The notes under the pieces: model-generated | Told to the model about the DNA's origin: nothing | Databases searched by the model: none | What the model saw: only the letters and a program-made list of their open reading frames with translations | Part shown: in pieces, positions 1 through 8,892 of the stretch | Layout: each line of letters starts with the position of its first letter | Numbering within the stretch: position 1 is the stretch's first letter | Translations under genes and position numbers: made by a program | Assembly: GCA_036703985.1 (NCBI GenBank) | Contig: DATNQN010000052.1 | Coordinates: forward strand, 1 to 64,000 | Reading direction: 5' to 3' | DNA: 64,000 nucleotides | Source of the DNA: Leptolyngbyaceae cyanobacterium | GTDB lineage: Bacteria > Cyanobacteriota > Cyanobacteriia > Cyanobacteriales > Aerosakkonemataceae

Positions 1-37
1 GGAAAGATAAATGACACTCTTATCAAGTGAATTGGTA
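1..37. repeat. 37-bp direct repeat, left copy
   Basis: These 37 bases recur without mismatch at 968-1004. The two copies bracket the secreted-protein gene at 200-889. Purine-rich tracts surround both copies. It may be a dispersed intergenic repeat or the scar of a duplication; no transposase is nearby. Confidence 0.8.
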
Positions 38-199
38 TAGATAGGGAGAAAGGGACGGGGAAAAAGAAAGGAAAAAACGAAAAATTAAAAATTAAAGATG
101 AAAAATTAGCTAATTCTTCATTTTTAGTTTTTAATTTTTTGTTATAAAAAAGATAAGAAAAGTATTTTCTCTTTTCGATTCCTTTCTTTCCTATCTTTT

Positions 200-889
200 A
201 TGCAAAATTATAGTAAATTATTATCTTTGTTGGGAACTCGATTATTAATTGGGTCGTCCCTCCGATTTAGAGCATTTTTAACTCTACTGTTGTTTAGGCA
301 GTTTATGACTATCCGATTACGAAGCAGGGTGTCAGGTTTAAAAACAAGATTAAACGCCAAAGCATTGGCAAGTAAAAATATAGAAAAAGGAAGAACGAGG
401 GAACCAAAAAAACCAGGTTCTTTGATTCCTTATGGCTTACTTGCTAGCTTCTACTTTTTACTTCCTGCTAGCAGTATGGCTAATCCTACTTCTTCGATCG
501 CGATTTTTGAGAATGTGAGCATCGGAGTCGGATTCAAGCCAGACCCGAAAATCGTGCAAGGTGTTAGCGGCGGAGCGATGAATGCGAGGGAAATCGCCGG
601 TACTCCAGAAACAGCTAATGGCCCTTGTGTGGGTTTTGTGGGAGAAAATCCCAGCCATACTTTAGTTTTGACTTCCCAGTTTAATTACCTGCGATTGCAA
701 ATAGAAAGTTCAGATGACACCACTCTGGTAATTCGTGGCCCTGGAGGGACTTGGTGCAATGATGATTATGATAAAAAAAACGCTGGTATCGCTGGGCAAT
801 GGTTACCTGGTACTTATCAGATTTGGGTTGGTTCTTATAAAAAAGATGCGTTTCCTGCTTATAGAATGAGGATTACCCAAGTTAACTGA
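200..889 (+). CDS. Putative exported protein with a PPC-like C-terminal domain
   Basis: The product is at most 229 aa and unrecognised. Residues about 79-95 form a hydrophobic stretch ending in an Ala-Ser-Ser-Met-Ala signal-peptidase-like site, so the mature chain probably begins near residue 95. The mature part (about 135 aa) is a compact beta-type domain with the pattern LVLTSQFNYLRLQIES, DDTTLVIRGPGG, and GTYQIWVGSY. This resembles bacterial pre-peptidase C-terminal (PPC) domains of secreted proteins. The first 75 residues are basic and poorly structured, so the true start may be the ATG at 305 (residue 36) or a later GTG. The gene lies between two copies of a 37-bp direct repeat. The protein at 31175-31648 has a similar domain. 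Function unknown. Confidence 0.6.
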   Translation: MQNYSKLLSLLGTRLLIGSSLRFRAFLTLLLFRQFMTIRLRSRVSGLKTRLNAKALASKNIEKGRTREPKKPGSLIPYGLLASFYFLLPASSMANPTSSIAIFENVSIGVGFKPDPKIVQGVSGGAMNAREIAGTPETANGPCVGFVGENPSHTLVLTSQFNYLRLQIESSDDTTLVIRGPGGTWCNDDYDKKNAGIAGQWLPGTYQIWVGSYKKDAFPAYRMRITQVN

Positions 890-967
890 CAGGGAGATGG
901 GGAAATGAAATACCACTTCACTTAAACGCTGTCACTTTTAATTTTGGCAGGGGGGCAGGGGGCAGGG

Positions 968-1004
968 GGAAAGATAAATGACACTCTTATCAAGTGAATT
1001 GGTA
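968..1004. repeat. 37-bp direct repeat, right copy
   Basis: Perfect second copy of the sequence at 1-37, preceded here by a G-rich block. It is part of the 890-1184 intergenic stretch, which otherwise holds only purine-rich simple sequence and the heptamer repeat at 1055-1114. Confidence 0.8.
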
Positions 1005-1054
1005 AAAGAGGGAAAGGGAAAGGGAAAGAGAAATGAAAAATTTGTTAACTCTAA

Positions 1055-1114
1055 CTCCTGAATTCTGAATTCTGACTCCTGAATTCTGACTTCTGAATTC
1101 TGAATTCTGAATTG
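1055..1114. repeat. Heptanucleotide STRR (GAATTCT-type)
   Basis: About eight degenerate head-to-tail copies of a 7-bp unit (GAATTCT / GACTCCT / GACTTCT variants). This is the short tandemly repeated repetitive class known from filamentous cyanobacterial intergenic DNA. It lies about 70 bp upstream of the preferred start of the creatininase-family gene. Confidence 0.85.
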
Positions 1115-1184
1115 AGTCAGCGTTGTCCTATACTGGGTGAGCAGAGGGCGATCGCAGATCGTAGTGCCATCCATTTATATTGAT

Positions 1185-1988
1185 ATGATTCATGGCTTCA
1201 TTCCACCAAACCGTTTTTTCCCTTACCTAACTTGGACTGATATTCAGGCGATCCCAGATAAGGCAAATGTGGTGTTAATCCAACCGGTGGGGGCAATCGA
1301 GCAACATGGGCCACACCTGCCGTTAATCGTCGATGCGGCAATTGGCGTTGGAGTATTGGGTAAAGCATTGGAAAAGCTGCCGCCGGATATTCCTGCTTAT
1401 GCCTTGCCAAATTTATACTATGGCAAATCTAGCGAACATATCCATTTTCCTGGCACGATTACCCTGAGTGCCCAAACTTTGTTAGCAACTATTATGGAAA
1501 TTGGCGATAGTATTTACCGGGCTGGTTTTCGTAAATTGGTGCTAATGAATTCACATGGTGGTCAACCGCAGGTGATGGAAATTGCGGCGCGAGACCTTCA
1601 CGTAAAATACGAAGATTTGATGGTTTTTCCTTTATTTACTTGGCGAGTTCCTCATACGGTGGGAGAATTACTAACGCCCAAAGAATTAAAGTTAGGTATT
1701 CATGCGGGAGATGCAGAAACTAGTTTGATGCTATCAATTTTGCCCGATCGAGTGAAGATGGAAGCGGCGGTAACCGAGTATCCGCCCAGTCTGCCAAATG
1801 ATAGCCTTTTGAGTATGGAAGGAAAGTTGGCGTTTGCTTGGGTAACGCAAGATTTGAGTAAGAGTGGTGTGGTGGGAGATCCGACAGTAGCAACTAAGGA
1901 AAAGGGCGATCGCATTTTAGAATCAGTTTCCGATGGCTGGGTAAGAGTAATTAAGGATATTTATGCTTTTCGGCAACCCGTTCCTTGA
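1185..1988 (+). CDS. Creatininase family protein
   Basis: A 267-aa cytosolic metal-dependent amidohydrolase of the creatininase / mycofactocin MftE superfamily. The family signatures are present: GAIEQHGPHLPLIVDA with the Glu, His and Asp metal ligands, the central NSHGGQ motif, and HAGDAETS with a later His and Glu. Length is normal for the family. The reading frame opens further upstream at a GTG at 1137, but the ATG at 1185 puts the start just before the conserved fold, so I prefer it. Members act on creatinine, on formamide-type ring amides, or in peptide-cofactor maturation. Nothing nearby fixes the substrate. It appears monocistronic. Confidence 0.85.
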   Translation: MIHGFIPPNRFFPYLTWTDIQAIPDKANVVLIQPVGAIEQHGPHLPLIVDAAIGVGVLGKALEKLPPDIPAYALPNLYYGKSSEHIHFPGTITLSAQTLLATIMEIGDSIYRAGFRKLVLMNSHGGQPQVMEIAARDLHVKYEDLMVFPLFTWRVPHTVGELLTPKELKLGIHAGDAETSLMLSILPDRVKMEAAVTEYPPSLPNDSLLSMEGKLAFAWVTQDLSKSGVVGDPTVATKEKGDRILESVSDGWVRVIKDIYAFRQPVP

Positions 1989-2056
1989 TGTGAAATTGTT
2001 TGGTAATGGTAATGGCGATTATTTAAGTAGGTAGGCAAACGATTTTGGTAGCGTTA

Positions 2057-3478
2057 CTACTCTTCCACATTCATCGATGTTCTCAAGACGATCGCGCTTT
2101 TGATCTGCTCTAAAATACTAGAAATATCCGTAATTAATTCTTCTTCGTTAAAACTTAACGTCACAAATCCTCTGGTAGTTTGTTGGATTAATTTACATTT
2201 AAACTTAAGTTCATCCGAACCAGTCCAAGTTTCTCCCCTCATATAATTTTCGTCTCGACAATAAACAACGATCTTATAAGGTTCAAACTCTAATACGGTA
2301 CAGCTGCCTACATTATTTCTAGGTATATATTTTACTACGTTGGGAACCGGAAAATTTTCCTGTTCCATTGCTTTGAGTAAATTACTGACTAAAGGAGATA
2401 TATCAGATGGCAATGTTAAGTTATGCCACTGATTTTGATATTGTAAGCGAGTTATTGGGTGATTAGTTTGATGAATTAAGGCTAGATTGGTTTTTTCGAC
2501 TTCGGGAGAATTACTTTTGCTTGTAGGTTCCGGTACATCAGATGCCGTTGTAGTTTTATAAACCACGGGATTGGCATTATCATCTTTTTTCTCAGGGGTT
2601 TCTTTAATTTCAAATTTAGTTTCAAATTTAGGCATGATAAAATTAGAGATAGATTCTTCAATGGCAGAAAATTTATCAAAAAAAGCTTGGCTTTTTGGTG
2701 CCATGTCTTGAAACATTGCTTTAAACTGATGAAAATTTTCTTTTAGTTGTACTAGAGACCCTAAGTAATTTTCATAAGTAGTAATTTTATCTTTTAAAAT
2801 TTGGATTTCCCGATCGTATTTTAAATTGTTTCCTTGCAGTTTTTCTTGCAAATTTTTAACTTCTTCTCTAGCCATTTCAGCTTCCGTACTGAGTCGTACC
2901 TTTTCGTCATCTCCATAAGGTACGGGATCGATCCCATAAACGCTAACTATTTGCCAATTTCGCCATGCGTTACCAGCTTTCGTTCCTACAGCAGTGATGC
3001 CTTTAGTTAAGTAAAGAATAAAGGTTGAAAAAGACGCACCAATCATAAAAGAAGTGAACAAATTTAAGAGGATGCTAAATTCTCTTGATTGGTTACTTTG
3101 CCAGAAAGCTAGAGAAGTTAACAGAAGATCGGCTATAAATACGATCCAGATAGTAGACAACCTGTTGCTAATAAAAGGTAAAATTAGCTTTACTTTTTCA
3201 TTGAGAATATTTGACTCATCAATCAAAACAGTAATTGGTAAAGTTGCCGTGGCAATAAAGCCCAGTAAATTGTTAGTAGGAATGCCAAAAACTTTAGCCC
3301 TGTCTGGGATATCGAAAGTAGTCTTAAAAAAGTTATCTAGAATGGCAAATTGAGCGAAACTGAAAAATAACAATACAACAAACACTAAAGATAATAGGAT
3401 TAGCCACAATCGGGTTTCATCTTGATATTTTTTTTCTAACCTCGGTATTCTAGACTTGGGTTCGGTTTTTTTATCCAT
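2057..3478 (-). CDS. Four-TM coiled-coil membrane protein of unknown function
   Basis: A 473-aa protein I do not recognise. It has a basic N-terminus and about four predicted membrane segments (roughly residues 24-46, 69-87, 107-126 and 136-160). A charged heptad-rich coiled coil follows at about 195-255, then a Pro/Thr/Ser-rich linker at about 300-345. The C-terminal globular part (about 350-473) carries alternating beta-like segments such as GSCTVLEFEPYKIVVYCRD. The layout suggests a membrane anchor with a cytoplasmic sensing or scaffolding domain. The next gene upstream on the same strand (exported protein, start 4411) is only 78 bp away, so the two may be co-transcribed. Confidence 0.7.
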   Translation of the reverse strand: MDKKTEPKSRIPRLEKKYQDETRLWLILLSLVFVVLLFFSFAQFAILDNFFKTTFDIPDRAKVFGIPTNNLLGFIATATLPITVLIDESNILNEKVKLILPFISNRLSTIWIVFIADLLLTSLAFWQSNQSREFSILLNLFTSFMIGASFSTFILYLTKGITAVGTKAGNAWRNWQIVSVYGIDPVPYGDDEKVRLSTEAEMAREEVKNLQEKLQGNNLKYDREIQILKDKITTYENYLGSLVQLKENFHQFKAMFQDMAPKSQAFFDKFSAIEESISNFIMPKFETKFEIKETPEKKDDNANPVVYKTTTASDVPEPTSKSNSPEVEKTNLALIHQTNHPITRLQYQNQWHNLTLPSDISPLVSNLLKAMEQENFPVPNVVKYIPRNNVGSCTVLEFEPYKIVVYCRDENYMRGETWTGSDELKFKCKLIQQTTRGFVTLSFNEEELITDISSILEQIKSAIVLRTSMNVEE

Positions 3479-3556
3479 AAAATGTCAACTTGACGAGCGA
3501 GTGGCAGTAGCTTTAACAGACAATATAGCGGGATGGTTTGATTTTTAAACTTAACT

Positions 3557-4411
3557 TTATTTTTCCGGAGCGAGCTCGCACTGATTGGGATCGTTAGGAT
3601 CGACTAGATCTTGCGGAACCGCACAGTAACCAGATTGTTCGCTAAACTGATATCCTTTTGCATCTAGGGGAAATATATTTTGTTCGAGGTCTTTATTGTA
3701 ATGTACTCCACCCATCTTGTCTATATTATTAAGTTCTTTAGCAATGATGGGAGAAACTTCTTTACCAGGATAAAAAACTTCACTAGCTTCTGGTTTGTCT
3801 TCTTCCACTAATCGCAGCATGGCAGACAATTCTCGATAGTTGTTACTAGTTAATTTATAAAACCCTCCCAACCGATTCCAAGTATAAGGTTTTACCCAGA
3901 TTTGGGGATTTTTTTCGATTAATTCAAACGGCAGAGCAATGACGAGAATTATGCTTTCTATTTCCGGTGAATAAATTTCTAAATTTCTTTCTAAGGTTAA
4001 ATATAATGCTTGTTGTTCATCTTCGATTGCCCATTTCCAAGCCAAACAAGTATCGTATTTAGTGTAATACCATTGACCGCCGATCCGATCGATTCGCCCA
4101 ACAAATAATCGATTACTTGAATCGGAAATATTGATCACGGTAGTGATTTTAGGAGCTTCGCGATTTCCTTTATTATTAATCGGTTCGCCAGTTTCGCTTT
4201 TGAGATTATCGGGGACTCCTAAAACTATTTTTTTAGGTAAACAAGCTTGCGGACGAGCGAATATTTTATTGTAAATGCGTTTCTTCGATTGCACGCTAAT
4301 TGCTTCGCTACTGGTAGCTTGTAACTCGCAAGGATGACTGCGTAGGTTAATGCCTACTAAAAGACAAGTAAAAAATACGAGAATTGCGAGGATTTTGGAG
4401 ATACTTTTCAT
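3557..4411 (-). CDS. Exported protein of unknown function
   Basis: A 284-aa protein starting at the ATG at 4411. This start gives a proper signal peptide: Lys near the N-terminus, then the hydrophobic core ILAILVFFTCLLVGI. The upstream in-frame extension to 4468 would add 19 charged residues and is less likely. Mature part: a Lys/Arg-rich segment, a mixed alpha/beta central region with many Trp and Tyr, and a C-terminus rich in Asp/Pro/Asn with two Cys. No family is recognised. It probably forms a two-gene unit with the membrane protein downstream. Confidence 0.65.
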   Translation of the reverse strand: MKSISKILAILVFFTCLLVGINLRSHPCELQATSSEAISVQSKKRIYNKIFARPQACLPKKIVLGVPDNLKSETGEPINNKGNREAPKITTVINISDSSNRLFVGRIDRIGGQWYYTKYDTCLAWKWAIEDEQQALYLTLERNLEIYSPEIESIILVIALPFELIEKNPQIWVKPYTWNRLGGFYKLTSNNYRELSAMLRLVEEDKPEASEVFYPGKEVSPIIAKELNNIDKMGGVHYNKDLEQNIFPLDAKGYQFSEQSGYCAVPQDLVDPNDPNQCELAPEK

Positions 4412-4639
4412 GGTAATAACTGAAAATGAAGCTTTTTCTGGCTTGCTTTTATGGTAGCGCGATCGCATTAGCTGCTGTTGGCAATATTCCGGTAGGGGGT
4501 TGCGCCTTCTGCAACTCTTAGTTTATTCGTGTTTGGCGCACTCAGCCGACACGAAGGAGTGTCATGCGATCGCACCCTCAAAAAATGCCATTAAAAAGTC
4601 GGTACAATAATTCTGGTGCAAAAATAGCGATCGCAGAAC

Positions 4640-5074
4640 GTGGAAGATCAACGGCAAATGCAACGGGTAGTAGATACGCTCAAAAAAGACCTACCGACTT
4701 TGTTTGAGAAAGACATCTCTTATGATATTTATACTCAAGATATCTTGTTTCAAGACCCGGTTAACAAATTTAAAGGTAAATTAAACTATCGAATTATTTT
4801 TTGGACGCTGCGATTTCACGGTCGGTTATTTTTTACCGAACTCTACTTCGATCTGCATGATGTAAATCAAACAGCCCCAAATACTATTTTGGCAAATTGG
4901 ACTTTACGGGGAGTTTTGCGGCTGCCTTGGCAACCTCGACTCTTCTTTAACGGTTATTCTACTTATCAACTAAATCAAGATGGTTTGATATACGAACATA
5001 TTGATACCTGGGATCGCAAGCCCAGCGAAATTTTGCAGCAATTTTTCCGCAAAGGAGAAAACAGATCGGAATAG
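4640..5074 (+). CDS. DUF2358 domain protein
   Basis: A 144-aa soluble protein starting at a GTG. It carries the features I associate with DUF2358, a family of cyanobacteria and plastids: an N-terminal LKKDLPTLFEKDISYDIY segment, FQDPVNKFKG, and the C-terminal YEHIDTWDRKP. The fold should be SnoaL/NTF2-like. The family has no established reaction. The start follows a HIP1 site and no good Shine-Dalgarno is visible. It stands alone between a divergent exported protein and a hydrolase relic. Confidence 0.85.
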   Translation: MEDQRQMQRVVDTLKKDLPTLFEKDISYDIYTQDILFQDPVNKFKGKLNYRIIFWTLRFHGRLFFTELYFDLHDVNQTAPNTILANWTLRGVLRLPWQPRLFFNGYSTYQLNQDGLIYEHIDTWDRKPSEILQQFFRKGENRSE

Positions 5075-5092
5075 GTAAACAAAAGAAAAAGT

Positions 5093-5359
5093 TTAAACTT
5101 GAAGGAATTCAGCCATATACTGATTGACTAAATCCGGTCGGTCTTGCTGTACCCAATGGCTACAGTTAGGGATATATTTAATTTGAAAATCTCTCACGTA
5201 AGCTTCTGTTCCATAAGACAGTTCTTTGCCAAGGGCTGTATCGTTTTCTCCCCAAATCATCAAAGTAGGAACTTCTAAAATAGGCCAGTCTTGTTTGAAA
5301 ATATTTTGCTGGAAAACATTTCGATAATAGTTCAGCATCGCTGTCAAAGCACCCGGTTT
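5093..5359 (-). pseudogene. 3' fragment of an alpha/beta hydrolase (epoxide hydrolase-like)
   Basis: Only the C-terminal ~88 residues of an alpha/beta hydrolase remain. They include KPGALTAMLNYYR, the strand with PTLMIWGEND that supplies the acidic residue, and NCSHWVQQDRPDLVNQYMAEFL with the catalytic His. The nucleophile elbow, oxyanion region and N-terminus are gone. Homology stops at about 5359, where an inverted-repeat segment begins (5349-5426), and a TAA follows shortly upstream in frame. A TTG at 5347 could start an 84-aa peptide but this would not be an active enzyme. Confidence 0.8.
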
Positions 5360-5426
5360 TGCCGTGTCGGGTGCGTGACCTTATTTTAATAACTTGATTA
5401 TTTTGTCATAGCTGAAAGTCACGCAC
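5349..5426. repeat. Composite inverted repeat at the hydrolase truncation point
   Basis: Two nested palindromes. GCACCCG (5349-5355) pairs with CGGGTGC (5368-5374), and GTGCGTGAC (5371-5379) pairs with GTCACGCAC (5418-5426). The arrangement coincides with the point where the alpha/beta hydrolase reading frame is lost. It looks like a small palindromic repeat or a MITE-like scar. Confidence 0.65.
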
Positions 5427-5473
5427 CTTATTTTAGAAATTTTGTTAATACAATTAATCGCCAATCTTGGCAA

Positions 5474-5890
5474 TTACCATCGCCAATATCTTTCGCCTCT
5501 CCAAAAAATACCGATCGGAATACCCATTAACTGAAATTCATTCAAATCAATCAGGGTCGGTGGTATTGGCAACAAGACTTTCGCACCGAGTAGTAATGCC
5601 AAACAGGGAATTAATGCCCACAATGTACCTCCATTAATTCTCATTTTGGGAAAGAGGCGTTCTAGAAAGTCAACTGCTAAAGCACCTACGGTAGCGGCAA
5701 CGATAAATGTCATTAATAAATTTGAGGGTGGTCTATTTAAAATAGCGCCAACGCTACGGATTATAGAAGATTGCTCGATCGCAAAACTTAATATTAACTC
5801 TAAGGCTATAACAACTGCCGTGGTGAAGGCAGATACTTGTAATAGCGATCCCCAAGGTAAAAGCTTCAAACTACGCAGCGGATCTGCCAT
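5474..5890 (-). CDS. Small integral membrane protein, unknown
   Basis: A 138-aa protein with three hydrophobic segments: about residues 17-37, 58-76 and 88-108. It ends in a basic/aromatic tail (FWRGERYWRW). No family is recognised. The start ATG at 5890 is followed by MADPLRSLKLLPWG, typical of a cytoplasmic N-terminus. It is monocistronic, with short AT-rich spacers on both sides. Confidence 0.6.
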   Translation of the reverse strand: MADPLRSLKLLPWGSLLQVSAFTTAVVIALELILSFAIEQSSIIRSVGAILNRPPSNLLMTFIVAATVGALAVDFLERLFPKMRINGGTLWALIPCLALLLGAKVLLPIPPTLIDLNEFQLMGIPIGIFWRGERYWRW

Positions 5891-5949
5891 ATAAACAACC
5901 TTTTTTGAGATAGGCTACAGTTTTCTAAATAATAGCCTATTTTTTTCGG

Positions 5950-7224
5950 TTATACTTTACTTTTAACTTGGGAAAATACTCGATAAGCATTATCATCAAA
6001 AATAGGCTGATTTACCATCGTGTCATTTTCCATATTAACCAAATTATATCGAACGTTTTCAGTATAAATAGTTAAAATAAGTTGGCAAATTTCTAGAAAA
6101 TTAATTAACCACTGACATTCTGATTGATCATAGTTTTCGTAATGTTTGATGAGTTTAGCTATGCAAACTTCTAAATGGGTGCGACTATGAGAGCAAAGCA
6201 GGGTCAGCTTGAGTAGGATAACTGCTAAAGTGAGAGGATTTCCTTGGGAAGCCATAGAAATAAACAAGGAAGAAGGTTCGCCATTTCTCTCGGAGGTCAA
6301 AAATTCAATCACCCGAGTGCAAGTTTTGAGCATCAAGGTTTCGTTTAATTTTTCTTCGTTATGGCTTTGATAAATAGCTTCTATTTTCCGGGTTAATTTT
6401 GTTTTTAAGTTTTCTGCTAATCCTTGGTTGTCTACAGAATAAATTAAATATCTAATTAAACTTTGTTTAAAATTTTCGTAGTTAATGTCTGTAGTTTGAT
6501 TGCGAAAAATATTAGCTAAATTTGCATAACTGAAAGCACCTCGTTTGGTCACTAATTTTTTAACTAAACGGAGTGCTTCTTCTCCTAGAGCGGTGGGATT
6601 TTGAGTTCTTTGTTCACTAGATATAGGACACTGACAGCGAGCGGTATACATTGCCAGATCGAATTTGTACTGCTCTTGCAATTCTGCGGATAGTCTTTTG
6701 GCTGCTTGACGCTGTTCTAGTAAATTTTTCTGATTGACATACTGAGGAGTAAGTAAGTAAGAAGTATAACGATTTTTCCAGTGAGTTCTATCTCGATTTT
6801 CGTATCGAGATACAAATAATTTAATTTCTTGATAATCTTCGCTATTAACAAAATTGGCCAGCCAAAGTTTCAAATGTCTGAAAGATGTAAAGGAAGTGCT
6901 ATCACTGCTATTTTTGGTTTGATAGAAAGATAATTTTTCAACTAATTCAATAGCGGGTTGGTACTTTCTAGTAAAAATCCAATTATTTAATAAAATATAG
7001 ATGCAACGCTTTAATGTACCTCTAAATTCTTGTTCGTTATTAGCTAAAGTAATTTGCTTTAAAGCTTTATGACTTTCTGAATTAATTGTTCCGACTGGAT
7101 TAATAAATAATCGATCGAATTCTAATAAAACTGCTTCTGGAGAATAACGTTTGACTATATCTAGAAAAAGCTGGCAAATTACTTCATGAGGGTTGGGAGG
7201 ATGCTGCCCTAGCTTGTTTGACAT
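5950..7224 (-). CDS. Conserved-looking helical protein, unknown
   Basis: A 424-aa protein, nearly all alpha-helical by composition, with no membrane segment or signal peptide. I start it at the ATG at 7224 (MSNKLGQHPPNPHEV); the open frame continues upstream to 7335 but that piece has poor coding character. Leu/Ile/Asn-rich helices with a Cys/His-containing segment (ARCQCPISSEQR) in the middle give a repeat-scaffold impression. I cannot assign a family. Possibly a cyanobacteria-specific protein. The 380-bp spacer upstream (7336-7715) holds nothing I can name. Confidence 0.6.
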   Translation of the reverse strand: MSNKLGQHPPNPHEVICQLFLDIVKRYSPEAVLLEFDRLFINPVGTINSESHKALKQITLANNEQEFRGTLKRCIYILLNNWIFTRKYQPAIELVEKLSFYQTKNSSDSTSFTSFRHLKLWLANFVNSEDYQEIKLFVSRYENRDRTHWKNRYTSYLLTPQYVNQKNLLEQRQAAKRLSAELQEQYKFDLAMYTARCQCPISSEQRTQNPTALGEEALRLVKKLVTKRGAFSYANLANIFRNQTTDINYENFKQSLIRYLIYSVDNQGLAENLKTKLTRKIEAIYQSHNEEKLNETLMLKTCTRVIEFLTSERNGEPSSLFISMASQGNPLTLAVILLKLTLLCSHSRTHLEVCIAKLIKHYENYDQSECQWLINFLEICQLILTIYTENVRYNLVNMENDTMVNQPIFDDNAYRVFSQVKSKV

Positions 7225-7715
7225 AACGTTTGACTCTGTGTGATGAGAACATACTAAGGCATCACCAAATGCGATCGCATACAGAACTTTCGAGTTATTG
7301 GTGGTGTCTTCTGTGAAAAAGCTCTGAGATAGCATAACGATAGGGGGAAAGGCACAATATTAAATTTAATTGTTTTTTCCCTATTCCTTGGTGACTGATG
7401 ACTTTGATGGAGGATGACAATTACGACAATATTTAGTGAGGCAAGATATCAGATGAGTGTGATGGCAATCACATTAATTGATGGATGATATTCTTGACTT
7501 TTTGTTTGGGATGGGATAAAGGATGGTTAAACTGTGGAACGGTCAATTTTAAGAGTTAGTTAATAATTCGAGCCAAAGGCGCGATCGCGTTTTCCAACAG
7601 TGACATTTATTAAGATTTATATGAACGGAATATAAAGAATTTATGAAGTTGGTTAGCCGATCGAACTTCGCTCTCAGCAGTAGGGAATTCTGAAATCAGC
7701 GATCGGGTATTTTCT

Positions 7716-8453
7716 ATGTTAAGAGCTTTGGGGCGGGGTGCTGTGTTGTCTGCGATCGCGATCGCCACCACATCACATCCTGCTATTAGTCAGCTGCAAC
7801 CAACCCAATACGGTTTTCCAGTCAAGTCACCGGAACTAGAAACTGGGGATCTCCCCTGCTACATGACCACCTCCAACGCACGCACCCTAGATTTAGGGCG
7901 ATTGTGCGGTGCTACAACTCAAACCGCAACTTCACGATTTCAACGGTCTGTGCGAAGAACAAGACTTGCTTTTTCTCAATACTCATCCCAATACGAACGG
8001 TTAGCAGAAACCTATCCCGATGAAAATGTGAGAAGAATGCTTTCGGCAACTCGTTCCGATCCCGAATCAGTATGCAGGCGTTTAGAGCAAGGACAAACAG
8101 TTGAACAAATACGTTCTGAAGATATCGCACAATTACGACCTTCTGGTAACTTGACCCGCGATAACGCACGCAAGCAAAACATCGAAATTACCCTCAAATT
8201 AGCACCTCAATATTACTGCCCGGAAAATGCCGGCGCAGAAATAGGTAACAGTAACTTTAACGATGACTTTGAAAACAACAATCGTCGTTCTAACGATCAA
8301 CCTTTCAATAACAATCCATCTACCCTGCCTAGTTTAGAACCGAGTAATCTTACCCCCAGGCGCAATTTAGAACCTAGTAATCTTGCTCCCAGTCGTAATT
8401 TAGAACCGAGTCGTTTGACTCCCAATCGCAATATCAGTATTACTAACCAATAG
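7716..8453 (+). CDS. Exported protein with C-terminal EPS/TP repeats
   Basis: A 245-aa protein with an N-terminal signal peptide (residues 1-25: basic start, Ala/Ile-rich core, cleavage near PAISQ). The central region is Arg-rich and helical with four Cys. The last 50 residues contain three tandem copies of a roughly 11-residue unit of the type NLEPSNLTPRR after an Asn-rich stretch (NNNRRSNDQPFNNNPS). The tail looks like a cell-wall or periplasmic spacer. Family unknown. The upstream region contains HIP1 sites but no clear promoter. Confidence 0.65.
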   Translation: MLRALGRGAVLSAIAIATTSHPAISQLQPTQYGFPVKSPELETGDLPCYMTTSNARTLDLGRLCGATTQTATSRFQRSVRRTRLAFSQYSSQYERLAETYPDENVRRMLSATRSDPESVCRRLEQGQTVEQIRSEDIAQLRPSGNLTRDNARKQNIEITLKLAPQYYCPENAGAEIGNSNFNDDFENNNRRSNDQPFNNNPSTLPSLEPSNLTPRRNLEPSNLAPSRNLEPSRLTPNRNISITNQ

Positions 8454-8504
8454 TTGTGTTTTGAAATATTGCGATCGCAGTAAAAATTATTATTAACCCC
8501 GAAC

Positions 8505-8537
8505 AGAAACCCGGTTTCTTAAAGAAACCGGGTTTCT
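8505..8537. repeat. Palindromic repeat AGAAACCCGGTTTCT
   Basis: A 15-bp arm (8505-8519) is followed after three bases by its exact reverse complement (8523-8537). It would form a strong hairpin downstream of the gene ending at 8453. Half of the same motif (GAAACCGGGTTT) appears near 15943. It belongs to a dispersed family common between cyanobacterial genes and may also act as a transcript end. Confidence 0.85.
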
Positions 8538-8586
8538 CGTCACTTCCATATACCTAAAATGCGATCGCACTCCCTCACTCCGCACC

Positions 8587-8815
8587 CTAAGCAACTTGAG
8601 AAATAGTAACTAGCGGTTTAGGTTGAGGCAAAGGTTTACCGTCTTGTTGATATTCTTCAACGAGTAATTCTAAAACTTCTTGCGCGTTATTTAATGCTTC
8701 TTGATATGTATCGCCATGAGTATGAAATTGTTGAGTGGGGAAACTCTGGTAAATGGACTAAATAACATCCATCTTCATCACTCCATTGAATGACAATAGT
8801 ATAAGGTAATTTCAT
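8587..8815 (-). pseudogene. HicB-family antitoxin, single-base frameshift
   Basis: Read from the ATG at 8815, the frame gives MKLPYTIVIQWSDEDGCYLV and then HLPEFP, a HicB-type partial RNase H fold. It then breaks at a C4 run (plus-strand GGGG at 8737-8740). Removing one base restores TQQFHTHGDTYQEALNNAQE and a tail ending LVTISQVA before TAG at 8587. The whole domain is otherwise preserved, so this is a recent frameshift or a sequencing error. No HicA toxin is adjacent. The start codon overlaps the TGA that ends a ~26-codon open stretch lying behind the DUF4276 stop. Confidence 0.8.
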
Positions 8816-8892
8816 TCTTCTGACTCCTTTTCTTGAATTGTTTTTAATTTAGCTAATTTTTCATTAACATCCTTTTCTAAATTCTGAACTTT

